Source: Halosimplex aquaticum (lineage in GTDB: Archaea; Halobacteriota; Halobacteria; Halobacteriales; Haloarculaceae). From it: a stretch of DNA of 64,000 bases. Positions 46,896 through 54,210 of the stretch are shown here, in pieces. The translations under genes and the position numbers were made by a program. The notes below the pieces were generated by a model. The model was given only the letters and a program-made list of their open reading frames with translations, had not been told where the DNA came from and searched no databases. The stretch is taken from contig NZ_CP118158.1 of NCBI RefSeq assembly GCF_028747785.1, forward strand, positions 1,736,001 to 1,800,000, given 5' to 3'. Every line of letters begins with the position of its first letter. Within the stretch, counting starts at the first letter, position 1.

Positions 46896-47362
46896 GACGC
46901 GTCGTCGCCCGATTCGAGAACGGAGAGGACGCGAGCGACGCAGAGGACGATCTCCGCGAGGCCGATTTCGAACCGGAACGTCCGGACATCGAGAACCCCT
47001 TCTTCGACCCCTCTGCGCGTCCACCCGAGGCACGCGGATTGCTGTGGGGCGGCCTTATAGGCGGGATCGTCGGTGTAGCAGTCTTGCTCGCGATGGCCAT
47101 GGACATGATCTGGTTCCCGCGGCTAAGCCCGTTCCTGACTGCCGGTCGTCTCACTCTCGTTACCTTCGGATTCAGTATTGGCGTGGCCGTCGGTGGGTTC
47201 GTCGGCGGCGTCTGGGGAATGCTTCGAGGCGTTCCCGATCCTGAAGGACCACGCGTCGAAGTTATGGTTCCGGACGCCCGGGTTGAAGATGTCAGGAATC
47301 GCCTGCGTGATCACGACGCTACGAGAGTCGACGATGCGGTCACGCATCACGGTAGCGGGTGA
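46892..47362 (+). CDS. small membrane protein with glycine-zipper helices
   Basis: 156 residues. Charged N-terminal 45 residues, two Gly-rich helices (GGLIGGIVGVAVLLAMAM; FSIGVAVGGFVGGVWGM) typical of helix-packing glycine zippers, and a C-terminal acidic segment (VEVMVPDARVEDVRNRL) that repeats a motif also at the N-terminus. Last gene of the three-gene operon, 4-base overlap. It may act with the two surface proteins; function unknown. Confidence 0.6.
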   Translation: MRRVVARFENGEDASDAEDDLREADFEPERPDIENPFFDPSARPPEARGLLWGGLIGGIVGVAVLLAMAMDMIWFPRLSPFLTAGRLTLVTFGFSIGVAVGGFVGGVWGMLRGVPDPEGPRVEVMVPDARVEDVRNRLRDHDATRVDDAVTHHGSG

Positions 47363-47485
47363 GTAAGGACGTTGAACTTCGCAGGAGCGACGAGGTTATC
47401 CAGTTTGATCTACCATTCAGTGATTACCATCGAACCGGCCTGCTCTTTCCGTTCGGTTCGTAGCGATAATCCGCGATCTGTACAA

Positions 47486-48181
47486 CTATTGTTGGTTCGT
47501 GCTCGGAGTGCCTTGGAGTGGCGTTGACGCCGCTTGATGGGCTGGTGCACCACCGTGGGTAGTAGCTGTCCCTTGCTCGTTGCTCCCCTGGCTGACCCCA
47601 GTTTGCGTCCGTTGGTATCCCGCTTGACTCGCAGTCGCGGGAATCTGTTGCGTGACCGTCGATTGCATGTGGGATTCGATGAAGTAGACCTGCTTGTCTA
47701 CTTCTCGGGACAGTTCGGTGAAGAGGTCCGCAGTGTCCTCGTCCCCCAGCTCCGCGGCGCGTTCGATGTCGGCACGGAGGTAGTTCGCGTGACGGGCGAC
47801 GTGATCCGTGAGCCACTGGAGGTACTCGGTTTCGTCCACTGCGTTGTGCGGTGGTTCGGGGATCTGACTGGTGTTCGCCGAGATGCGATTGGTCCCCATG
47901 GCTTGGCTCCCGAGCGCCGTAATACGTTCCGCGAGCATGTCGGTATGTCCCGAGAGCACCTCTGCGATCTCGTCAAAGAGCAAATGAAGCTGATAGAAAT
48001 CGTACCCCTTCGTATTCCAGTGGGCGAACTTCGCCTGTGACTGCAGATCTGCCGTGTCGGCGAGCGCCTGGTTTAGAACCTGGATCACCTGAATCCGCGT
48101 TTCATCTGGGAGATCAACGGCGGTCGGATAGAGGTTTGCGCGTGGTTGTTGGCTCGACGAGCGTAATTGCTGTTGTGACAT
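47486..48181 (-). CDS. dpsA: Dps-family ferritin-like DNA-protecting protein with low-complexity tail
   Basis: 231 residues. Dps core at residues about 20-175 with the ferroxidase His/Asp/Glu set (FAHWNTKGYDFYQLHLLFDEIAE near residue 47). A Gln/Thr/Ser/Ala-rich tail of some 55 residues follows (ATASQAGYQRTQTGVSQG, GTPSTNQQ at the end), longer than usual for Dps. Dps oligomers store iron and protect DNA under oxidative stress; the tail is suited to flexible or DNA-interacting roles. Stands alone on the minus strand. Confidence 0.9.
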   Translation of the reverse strand: MSQQQLRSSSQQPRANLYPTAVDLPDETRIQVIQVLNQALADTADLQSQAKFAHWNTKGYDFYQLHLLFDEIAEVLSGHTDMLAERITALGSQAMGTNRISANTSQIPEPPHNAVDETEYLQWLTDHVARHANYLRADIERAAELGDEDTADLFTELSREVDKQVYFIESHMQSTVTQQIPATASQAGYQRTQTGVSQGSNEQGTATTHGGAPAHQAASTPLQGTPSTNQQ

Positions 48182-48418
48182 GAAAACTGGTCCTCCGGTC
48201 GTTCTATCACCTCTCGAACGGAAAACAGTAGTTTAGAAGTTCTCTCCGACTGTGGTCCACCTACTGAACTACCACACATGGATAGTATCCAAGCAGGATC
48301 TATCCACTACGTGGAGGCTGGAGCGAGCGCTCGCTAGCTATCTTGCTTTCCGTAGGTAACGGTTCAATGGCGATTCAAGCTGCTGAAATCCTCCGGATCG
48401 ATAATATCGACTTAGTCC

Positions 48419-48694
48419 TCAGGGGTTTGGTGCATAGAGAGCGTACAGGATGGACAGCATCCCGGCGGCGGTGACGAGTGCTGCGACGAATCCGGCTTCG
48501 AATATCGAGACTTGGAGAATCTCGAAAAGCACACCCTCGAGAAGCCCGCCAAGTCCCACCAGTGCGAAGCCGGCGGCGACGTACAGGAGTAACTGCGTGT
48601 GATGCCGCTGGTACCCGCGATAGGCCTGGTATGCAATGACCAACGCTAGCGCGGTCGTGAACAGTTTGCCGATGACAAATAGCCTGTGTTCCAT
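48419..48694 (-). CDS. DUF7521-like small membrane protein
   Basis: 91 residues with three hydrophobic helices (about 10-28, 35-55, 62-86). The haloarchaeal DUF7521 family has this size and regularly sits next to a winged HTH gene, as here (gap of 3 bases to the HTH gene upstream). Function unknown; possible membrane partner of the regulator. Confidence 0.7.
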   Translation of the reverse strand: MEHRLFVIGKLFTTALALVIAYQAYRGYQRHHTQLLLYVAAGFALVGLGGLLEGVLFEILQVSIFEAGFVAALVTAAGMLSILYALYAPNP

Positions 48695-48697
48695 GGG

Positions 48698-49048
48698 TCA
48701 GTCCTCCCGCATTGCCTCGAAGATGGACGTGATCCGGTCGGCTGGATCCGGCCGGACGTCGATCTGGACGTCGAAGCCTTCCGCTTGGAGGAGGACTTCG
48801 ATGCGTTCGAGTCGCGCCTCGTACTCGCTGTAGTGGCGGCCCCCTGGATCGACGTGGGTGTATTCCTCGAGGAGTCCCTGCTCGACGAGACGGCCGACGC
48901 GTCGGGAGACAGTTGGGCGTGACATGTCGCATTTCTCGCTGAGTTCGTTCGCGGACAGCCGCTCCGTCTTCGTCGCCACGAGGATGTCGCGGGCGTACTC
49001 GTCGTCGAGGATGGCGAAGACCTCCGGCAAGTCGGGCTCCTCGGTCAC
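48698..49048 (-). CDS. winged HTH transcription regulator (ArsR-like)
   Basis: 116 residues. Helix-turn-helix at about residues 20-62 (LSANELSEKCDMSRPTVSRRVGRLVEQGLLEEYTH), followed by a wing and a C-terminal helix. The single Cys (near residue 40) is in the recognition region; there is no typical metal-site pair. Upstream partner of the DUF7521-like gene in one transcription unit. Target unknown. Confidence 0.75.
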   Translation of the reverse strand: MTEEPDLPEVFAILDDEYARDILVATKTERLSANELSEKCDMSRPTVSRRVGRLVEQGLLEEYTHVDPGGRHYSEYEARLERIEVLLQAEGFDVQIDVRPDPADRITSIFEAMRED

Positions 49049-49162
49049 GTGTCCCCACTCGCGACAGGAGGGTAATATAGCCCGCCGATTTTCTGACTCA
49101 GAACGCCGGCTCGCTACTATATCGTCTCTCCCCGCCTACTGATAGTTGAAGGTGCAAAACCT

Positions 49163-49729
49163 ATGTCTACACTCAACTCCGGCATGAACCAGCTCGAGAG
49201 CAAAGTCGGCGGACTGACCGTCGGCGGGAAAGTCCACAGCCTCAGCGCGTGGTTCGTGCTCGCACTCCGTCTCATGATGGGCTACGCGTTCGCATACTCC
49301 GGATTCGAGAAGATCACCGCCGCCGAACCGTTCGCCGCCGGGGGCTATCTCGCCAACGTCGCCGCGACCAACGGCAACCCGCTCGCCGGCGTGTTCGCCT
49401 GGATGGGCTCGACCCCGTGGTTCGTCGAGTTCGCGAACGTAGCCGTCCCGTGGGGCGAGCTGTTCATCGGCCTCGGCCTGCTCGTCGGCGCCCTGGTCCG
49501 CCTCGCGGCGTTCTTCGGCGCGCTCATGATGCTCATGTTCTACTTCGGGAACTGGGACATCGCCCACGGCGTCATCAACGGGGACTTCGCGTACATGCTC
49601 GTGTTCCTCGCCGTCGCGGCGTTCGGTGCGGGCCGCATCCTCGGACTCGATCAGTACATCGAGCAGTACGAGATCGGCGGCCAGGCGCTCGTCGAGCGGT
49701 ACCCCGCCCTCGAATACGTCCTCGGCTAA
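49163..49729 (+). CDS. DoxX family membrane protein (copy 2)
   Basis: 188 residues, four helices. Blocks LRLMMGYAFAYSGFEKI, VPWGELFIGLGLLVGALVRLAAFFG, LMMLMFYFGNW and FAYMLVFLAVAAFGAGR align with the DoxX copy at 27532-28086. Divergent from the HTH gene, 114 bases apart, and followed after 30 bases by a SHOCT gene. A role in membrane redox or thiosulfate-linked electron flow is known for some DoxX proteins; here unproven. Confidence 0.8.
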   Translation: MSTLNSGMNQLESKVGGLTVGGKVHSLSAWFVLALRLMMGYAFAYSGFEKITAAEPFAAGGYLANVAATNGNPLAGVFAWMGSTPWFVEFANVAVPWGELFIGLGLLVGALVRLAAFFGALMMLMFYFGNWDIAHGVINGDFAYMLVFLAVAAFGAGRILGLDQYIEQYEIGGQALVERYPALEYVLG

Positions 49730-49759
49730 CCACGCCGAACTCTCCGCAGGAGCACAAGT

Positions 49760-50158
49760 ATGCAAAATCCAATTCGATCACGCGGTATCCGTTCTCTGGG
49801 ACTCATCGTCGTCGGAGCACTAGCGCTGGCAGTTGTCGGCGGGATGGCCCTGACACACGCAACCGTCCCAGACGCAATGATGTGGGAATGGCACGATGGC
49901 ATGTGGAACGACGGCCACATGGCCGGATGGGGTGTCTGGGGTTGGGGGATGATGCTTGTCGGTCTACTGTGGATGGCGCTCCTCATCGCCCTCTCCGTCT
50001 ATTTGGTCTCCTGGCTGGCGAGTGGGTCCAAAACGACGGGCAGCACTGAGGATAGTGCACTCGCTGTCCTCCAGGAGCGGTACGCTCTCGGCGAAATCGA
50101 CGATGAGGAGTTCGAACGTCGTCGTGCCCGTCTCGGAGCTGACGACACCCGATACTAA
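49760..50158 (+). CDS. SHOCT membrane protein with Met/His/Trp-rich loop
   Basis: 132 residues. Two helices (about residues 13-33 and 57-82) enclose a loop of Met, His, Trp and Gly (MMWEWHDGMWNDGHMAGWG), suited to metal contact. A C-terminal SHOCT motif (ALAVLQERYALGEIDDEEFE) closes the protein. Co-directional with the DoxX gene, 30 bases apart. Similar to 15555-15917. Confidence 0.75.
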   Translation: MQNPIRSRGIRSLGLIVVGALALAVVGGMALTHATVPDAMMWEWHDGMWNDGHMAGWGVWGWGMMLVGLLWMALLIALSVYLVSWLASGSKTTGSTEDSALAVLQERYALGEIDDEEFERRRARLGADDTRY

Positions 50159-50169
50159 CTGTTCGTTCG

Positions 50170-50619
50170 CTACTCGTCGACTTCTGTCTTCACGACGGTC
50201 GCTGGACGGGTCGTCAATCTGAGGACGCGGTCGGTAACGCTCCCGAGCAGAGCACGATATTCGTCCGGCCGGTGTTTCGTGCCGAGCACGAGCAGGTCCG
50301 CGTCGTGGTCGTCGGCATATTCGACGATCGTCCCAGTCGGGCGACCGTGTTGCATCGCCGTCTCGACATCGACGTCGGCCTCCGACGCTCGGCGACGGAG
50401 CTCCGAGAGCGTCTCCTCGCCGTGTTCTTCGAGGCCGTGTTCGGGACCTTCAGCTTCGTCGACGAACTCGTCGCCGCTATAGGCAGTCACGACGTCCTCG
50501 TCGACGACGTAGAGCACGTGGAGGACCGCGTCGTGAGCGGCGGCGAGGTCGAGCGCGTGTGCTTCAGCCCGTTCAGACGCGACCGTACCGTCCGTCGAAA
50601 GCAGAATCCGGTCGTACAT
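50170..50619 (-). CDS. universal stress protein (UspA family)
   Basis: 149 residues. N-terminal DRILLSTDGTVASERA and nucleotide loop LGTKHRPDEYRALLGSVTDRVL, where the G-x2-G part is altered (G-TKH-R) but the GS end is intact. A weak ATP site compared with the copy at 56485-56913. Cytoplasmic stress protein; converges on the SHOCT gene with 11 bases between stops. Confidence 0.85.
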   Translation of the reverse strand: MYDRILLSTDGTVASERAEAHALDLAAAHDAVLHVLYVVDEDVVTAYSGDEFVDEAEGPEHGLEEHGEETLSELRRRASEADVDVETAMQHGRPTGTIVEYADDHDADLLVLGTKHRPDEYRALLGSVTDRVLRLTTRPATVVKTEVDE

Positions 50620-50672
50620 TCACTCGGATTTCAGAGGGCGGTACAATAAAGTCGGCTTCCGATTCCCACCGC

Positions 50673-51197
50673 TCAAGAGTCCCGGTGAGCGCGAACGAAT
50701 GCACGGCGGAGAACGGTCAGGAGCACGTACGTTTCGTACTTCTGGGTCCGACAGTGCTCGCAGGGTTGCATGTCTGCTACGATGTCCTCGATTGCGCCGT
50801 CGTATTCTCCGGTGAGCGTCGCCAGTGCGTCGGTAATCTGCGGCTGGACGGCGTCGATCATCTCCTCGACGGCGGCGTCGGACGAATCCGGCAACGAGTA
50901 CGAGAGGACGATCGTGTTCGCGTGATAATACTTCGTCGTCCCGCCGCGGCCCTCCTCGAAGCGAACGACATCGACGAGGCCGGCGTCCCGGAGCTCGTTG
51001 ATGTGGTGGCGAACCGTGTTTTCAGTCCGATCGACGCCGCGGTCAGTGAGGCGCTCGTGAACCTCGGTTGCAGTCAGCGCCTCGTCAGCCAGGATGTCGA
51101 GAATCATAGCCCGCATCGGTTCGTCGATAGCGTCGGAAACACTGGGATCCCGCACCGCGATGTCATCGAGACGGTGGTCGGTACCGGAACTACTCAT
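50673..51197 (-). CDS. ArsR-like winged HTH regulator, candidate metal sensor
   Basis: 174 residues from the ATG at 51197. Winged helix at about residues 20-90 (LTATEVHERLTDRGVDRTEN, TVRHHINELRDAGLVDV), then an acidic helical part ending CEHCRTQKYE near residue 148, a CxxC pair that could bind a metal or thiol ligand. It is divergent from the HMA-ATPase operon at 51396, with 198 bases between, and is the best candidate to control it. Confidence 0.72.
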   Translation of the reverse strand: MSSSGTDHRLDDIAVRDPSVSDAIDEPMRAMILDILADEALTATEVHERLTDRGVDRTENTVRHHINELRDAGLVDVVRFEEGRGGTTKYYHANTIVLSYSLPDSSDAAVEEMIDAVQPQITDALATLTGEYDGAIEDIVADMQPCEHCRTQKYETYVLLTVLRRAFVRAHRDS

Positions 51198-51307
51198 ACA
51201 GGAATTGAGAGCGAGCACGAGGGAAAAGGTAGCGGGACACGAGCGGAAAGGCGTCCACCACGAAACCAGTCTCGAATGGGCTCGTGAGACGAAAGCTCTA
51301 GACGACC

Positions 51308-51346
51308 TGTTTGACCGTTCTAACGACCTGTTTCCGTGTTCAAACA
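51308..51346. promoter_or_regulatory. dyad TGTTTGA-N25-TCAAACA, candidate operator
   Basis: Two perfect 7-base inverted half-sites, at 51308-51314 and 51340-51346, separated by 25 bases. They lie between the ArsR-like regulator gene and the metal ATPase operon and just upstream of its TATA-like element. Inference: binding site of the adjacent regulator. Confidence 0.4.
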
Positions 51347-51355
51347 TATCATCTA

Positions 51356-51366
51356 AAAAATACTTA
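51356..51366 (+). promoter_or_regulatory. TATA-like element for the HMA-ATPase operon
   Basis: AAAAATACTTA about 30-40 bases before the ATG at 51396, preceded by the dyad above. No Shine-Dalgarno is visible. Fits a leaderless archaeal promoter. Confidence 0.45.
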
Positions 51367-51395
51367 TTGGGGTACGGGCACTATTTCAAACTGTA

Positions 51396-51611
51396 ATGAG
51401 CGACACAACCCAATTCCGCGTCATGGACTTCGACTGTCCGACCTGTGCGAGCACCGTCGAACGCGCCCTCTCGAACGTCGACGGCGTCCAGCACGTCGAG
51501 GTCCACTACACGACCGGCCGCGTCGAGATTGAGTATGACGACAGCGTCGCGGATCCCGACGCCTTCGCACAGACGATCGAAAACCAGGGCTATACGCCCC
51601 AACTCGCCTGA
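51396..51611 (+). CDS. HMA-domain metal chaperone
   Basis: 71 residues, one heavy-metal domain. FDCPTCASTVERALSNVDGV near residue 12 carries the CxxC site (CPTC, differing from MTCEHC of the CopZ-like protein). It is cytoplasmic and ends 4 bases before the ATPase gene, so it is the cognate chaperone or sensor of that ATPase. Confidence 0.85.
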   Translation: MSDTTQFRVMDFDCPTCASTVERALSNVDGVQHVEVHYTTGRVEIEYDDSVADPDAFAQTIENQGYTPQLA

Positions 51612-51615
51612 TCCC

Positions 51616-53520
51616 ATGAACAAACAAACTGTCACACAGTACTACCGGAAACACCGGAAAGCCATCGTTACAGGAGCGAGCGGACTGCTCTACGGTGGTG
51701 GCTGGAGTCTGGGCCATTTCACCAGCTTCGACATGGCAAGCGCCGCCGTCCTCGTCCTCGCGACGATTGTCGGTGGCTACGACATCGCCAAGACGGCCTA
51801 CCACGAGGTCACCAACCGGACGCTCGGCATCAAGACGCTGGTGACGCTGGCTGCGATCGGTGCCATCGTCATTGGGGAGTACTGGGAGGCCGCGGCCGTG
51901 GTCTTCCTGTTTAGCCTCGGCAGCTACCTCGAAGGGCGGACGATGCGGAAGACCCGGACGGCTCTCCAGGAACTTCTGGAGATGACGCCCGACACGGCGA
52001 TGGTGCGCCGTGACGGGACACTCCAAGAGATACCTGCCCGCGAGGTGGAGGAGGGCGAGATCGTCATCGTGAAGCCCGGCGGGAAGATTCCGGTCGATGG
52101 TACCGTCGCCGACGGCGAAAGTGCGGTCAATCAGGCGCCGGTCACCGGCGAGAGCGCGCCCGTCCACAAGGCCGACGGCGACGAGGTCTACGCCGGGACG
52201 GTCAACCAGGAGGGAGCGTTGGAGATTCGGACGACGGGCGCGGGCTCGGATACGACGCTCGAACGCATCATCCGGCGCGTCGAGGAGGCCCAGGAAGCCC
52301 AATCGCCGACCGAGAGCCTCATCGATCGCTTCGCGAAGTACTACACGCCGGGCGTCATCGTGCTCGCCATCGGCGCGTTCGCGGTTACGCAGAACGCGAT
52401 CCTGTCGCTGACGCTCTTGGTCATCGGCTGTCCCGGGGCGCTCGTCATCGGGCCGCCGGTCAGCATCGTCTCCGCCATCGGGAACGCCGCCCGGTCGGGC
52501 GTGCTGATGAAAGGCGGGGAGCACCTCGAACGCGCCGGCAAGATCGACCTCGTCGCCTTCGACAAGACCGGCACGCTCACGAAGGGTGAGACGACCGTCG
52601 CTAGCGTTCAGGGATTCGACTACGACGCCGAAGCGGCACTCCGCCTGGCCGGCGTCGCCGAGAAGAAGAGCGAACACCACCTCGCGGACGCCATCCTCGA
52701 CGCTGCCCGCGAGGGTGATGTCGCGGGAAGCGCCGTGGCCGATGGCGGCGCCGTCGTTGAGACGGCTCGCATTCCGGACCCGGACGACTTCGAGGTCGTT
52801 GCCGGGAAGGGCGTCGTCGCCCACTACGACGGCCAGGAGGTCGTCGTCGGGAATCGGGCTCTGCTCGACGAACGCGGCGTTGGTATTTCGGATGACGTCG
52901 AATCGTACGTCCGCGAACGCGAGGACGCCGGTGAGACGGCCGTCCACGTCGTCCTCGACGGAACCGTCGTCGCCGTGATCGCCCTCCGGGACGAACTCCG
53001 CGAGGCCGCTCCCGGCGTCGTGCAGGCGCTGAAGGATACAGGCGTCCGGACCGTGATGCTGACAGGTGACAACGAACGGACCGCGGCAGCCGTCGCCGAG
53101 GAGGTCGGCATCGACGACTACCGCGCGGAACTCCTCCCCGAGGACAAGCAGGCTGCCATCGAAGCGTTCCGCGAAGAGGGGCACGTCGTCGCGATGGTCG
53201 GCGACGGCATCAACGACGCGCCGTCGCTGGCGACCGCCGACGTCGGCATCGCGATGGGCGCGGCTGGAACCGACACCGCCATCGAAACAGCGGACATGGC
53301 GCTGATGGCCGACGACCTCGACCGTATCCCGTACGCGGTCAAACTGAGCAAAGCGACGCGCTGGAACGTCCTCGAGAACGTCGGCCTCGCGGTGCTGACC
53401 GTGACCGTCCTCCTCGCGGGCGTGCTCACGAGCTACGTCACCCTCGCCACGGGGATGCTCGTTCACGAGGCCAGCGTCCTCGCGGTCATCCTCAACGGCA
53501 TGCGACTGCTTCGCTACTGA
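51616..53520 (+). CDS. P1B-type metal ATPase with an unusual CPG motif
   Basis: 634 residues from the ATG at 51616. The metal helix reads VIGCPGALVIGPPVS, i.e. CPG in place of [37 protein letters not shown] are normal, and SEHHL replaces SEHPL. No HMA domain is fused, since the chaperone is a separate gene upstream. The last helix ends VHEASVLAVILNGM, close to but not identical to the HEGST pattern of P1B-4. Metal not assignable from sequence; it is unlike the Cu, Cu/Ag and Co types of this window. Confidence 0.85.
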   Translation: MNKQTVTQYYRKHRKAIVTGASGLLYGGGWSLGHFTSFDMASAAVLVLATIVGGYDIAKTAYHEVTNRTLGIKTLVTLAAIGAIVIGEYWEAAAVVFLFSLGSYLEGRTMRKTRTALQELLEMTPDTAMVRRDGTLQEIPAREVEEGEIVIVKPGGKIPVDGTVADGESAVNQAPVTGESAPVHKADGDEVYAGTVNQEGALEIRTTGAGSDTTLERIIRRVEEAQEAQSPTESLIDRFAKYYTPGVIVLAIGAFAVTQNAILSLTLLVIGCPGALVIGPPVSIVSAIGNAARSGVLMKGGEHLERAGKIDLVAFDKTGTLTKGETTVASVQGFDYDAEAALRLAGVAEKKSEHHLADAILDAAREGDVAGSAVADGGAVVETARIPDPDDFEVVAGKGVVAHYDGQEVVVGNRALLDERGVGISDDVESYVREREDAGETAVHVVLDGTVVAVIALRDELREAAPGVVQALKDTGVRTVMLTGDNERTAAAVAEEVGIDDYRAELLPEDKQAAIEAFREEGHVVAMVGDGINDAPSLATADVGIAMGAAGTDTAIETADMALMADDLDRIPYAVKLSKATRWNVLENVGLAVLTVTVLLAGVLTSYVTLATGMLVHEASVLAVILNGMRLLRY

Positions 53521-53541
53521 CGACCAACACGCCATCAACCC

Positions 53542-54195
53542 ATGACACCAACCCCGAATTCGACCGACGCCACCGACGCAGAAACAGACTGGCAGATCGA
53601 CTACGACGCCGACCCGATCGAGATTAGAGATCCCGTCGCGGAAGCCATCGGCGTCCTCGCTCCAGGCGCTCCGTTCGTCGTCACCTACAGAGACGCGGTG
53701 AAAGAGGCCGGGCACTCGTGTCCAACAGCCTCGGGAGCCTACCGGATCACCCAGCTCGGCCTCGACGCCCTGTATCCCGACGACTATCCAGTCCGAAGCG
53801 AGATCGAGGTACAGGCGGCAGGCTCTCGGGACGACGCGACATACGGCGTGATGAGTCGTATCATCTCGTACGTTACCGGCGCAACCGGAGACGACGGATT
53901 CAGCGGTCTCGCTGGCGGCTACGGCGGCCGGCAGGGACTCCTACACTTCGATGGGTTCGACGCAGCCACCCCAGACCCGACGTTCCGTTTCCGGCGGACC
54001 GATACGGACGAGACTGTTGAAGTGACCTACCACGTAAGCGATGTTCCTGACGGTGGGCCCGCACTCGGAAACCTCCAGGCGATTCTCGACGGATCCGCGA
54101 GCGACAAGCAGCGCGAGGCGTTCGCGGAGGACTGGCACCGCCGCGTGCAGGCCGTTCTCAGCGACGACTCGTTGTTCACCGTCGAGACAGTGTGA
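53542..54195 (+). CDS. FmdE-like protein
   Basis: 217 residues. A segment KEAGHSCPTASGAYRITQLG near residue 55 recalls the FmdE domain (HxxCP-type turn), which in formylmethanofuran dehydrogenase operons is an accessory protein. The rest is acidic and unassigned. It follows the CPG ATPase gene by 21 bases on the same strand, so it is probably co-expressed. Family resemblance only; it may bind a metal through the Cys/His pair. Confidence 0.5.
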   Translation: MTPTPNSTDATDAETDWQIDYDADPIEIRDPVAEAIGVLAPGAPFVVTYRDAVKEAGHSCPTASGAYRITQLGLDALYPDDYPVRSEIEVQAAGSRDDATYGVMSRIISYVTGATGDDGFSGLAGGYGGRQGLLHFDGFDAATPDPTFRFRRTDTDETVEVTYHVSDVPDGGPALGNLQAILDGSASDKQREAFAEDWHRRVQAVLSDDSLFTVETV

Positions 54196-54210
54196 CTGCC
54201 CCTTGGCATC

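Noticed and set aside
45756-47033. Long minus-strand ORF opposite the Tat-exported protein
   Set aside because: Shadow frame; the plus-strand operon with overlapping starts is convincing.
51421-53715. Long minus-strand ORF opposite the CPG ATPase
   Set aside because: Antisense shadow of a clear P-type ATPase; no motif and no independent start.
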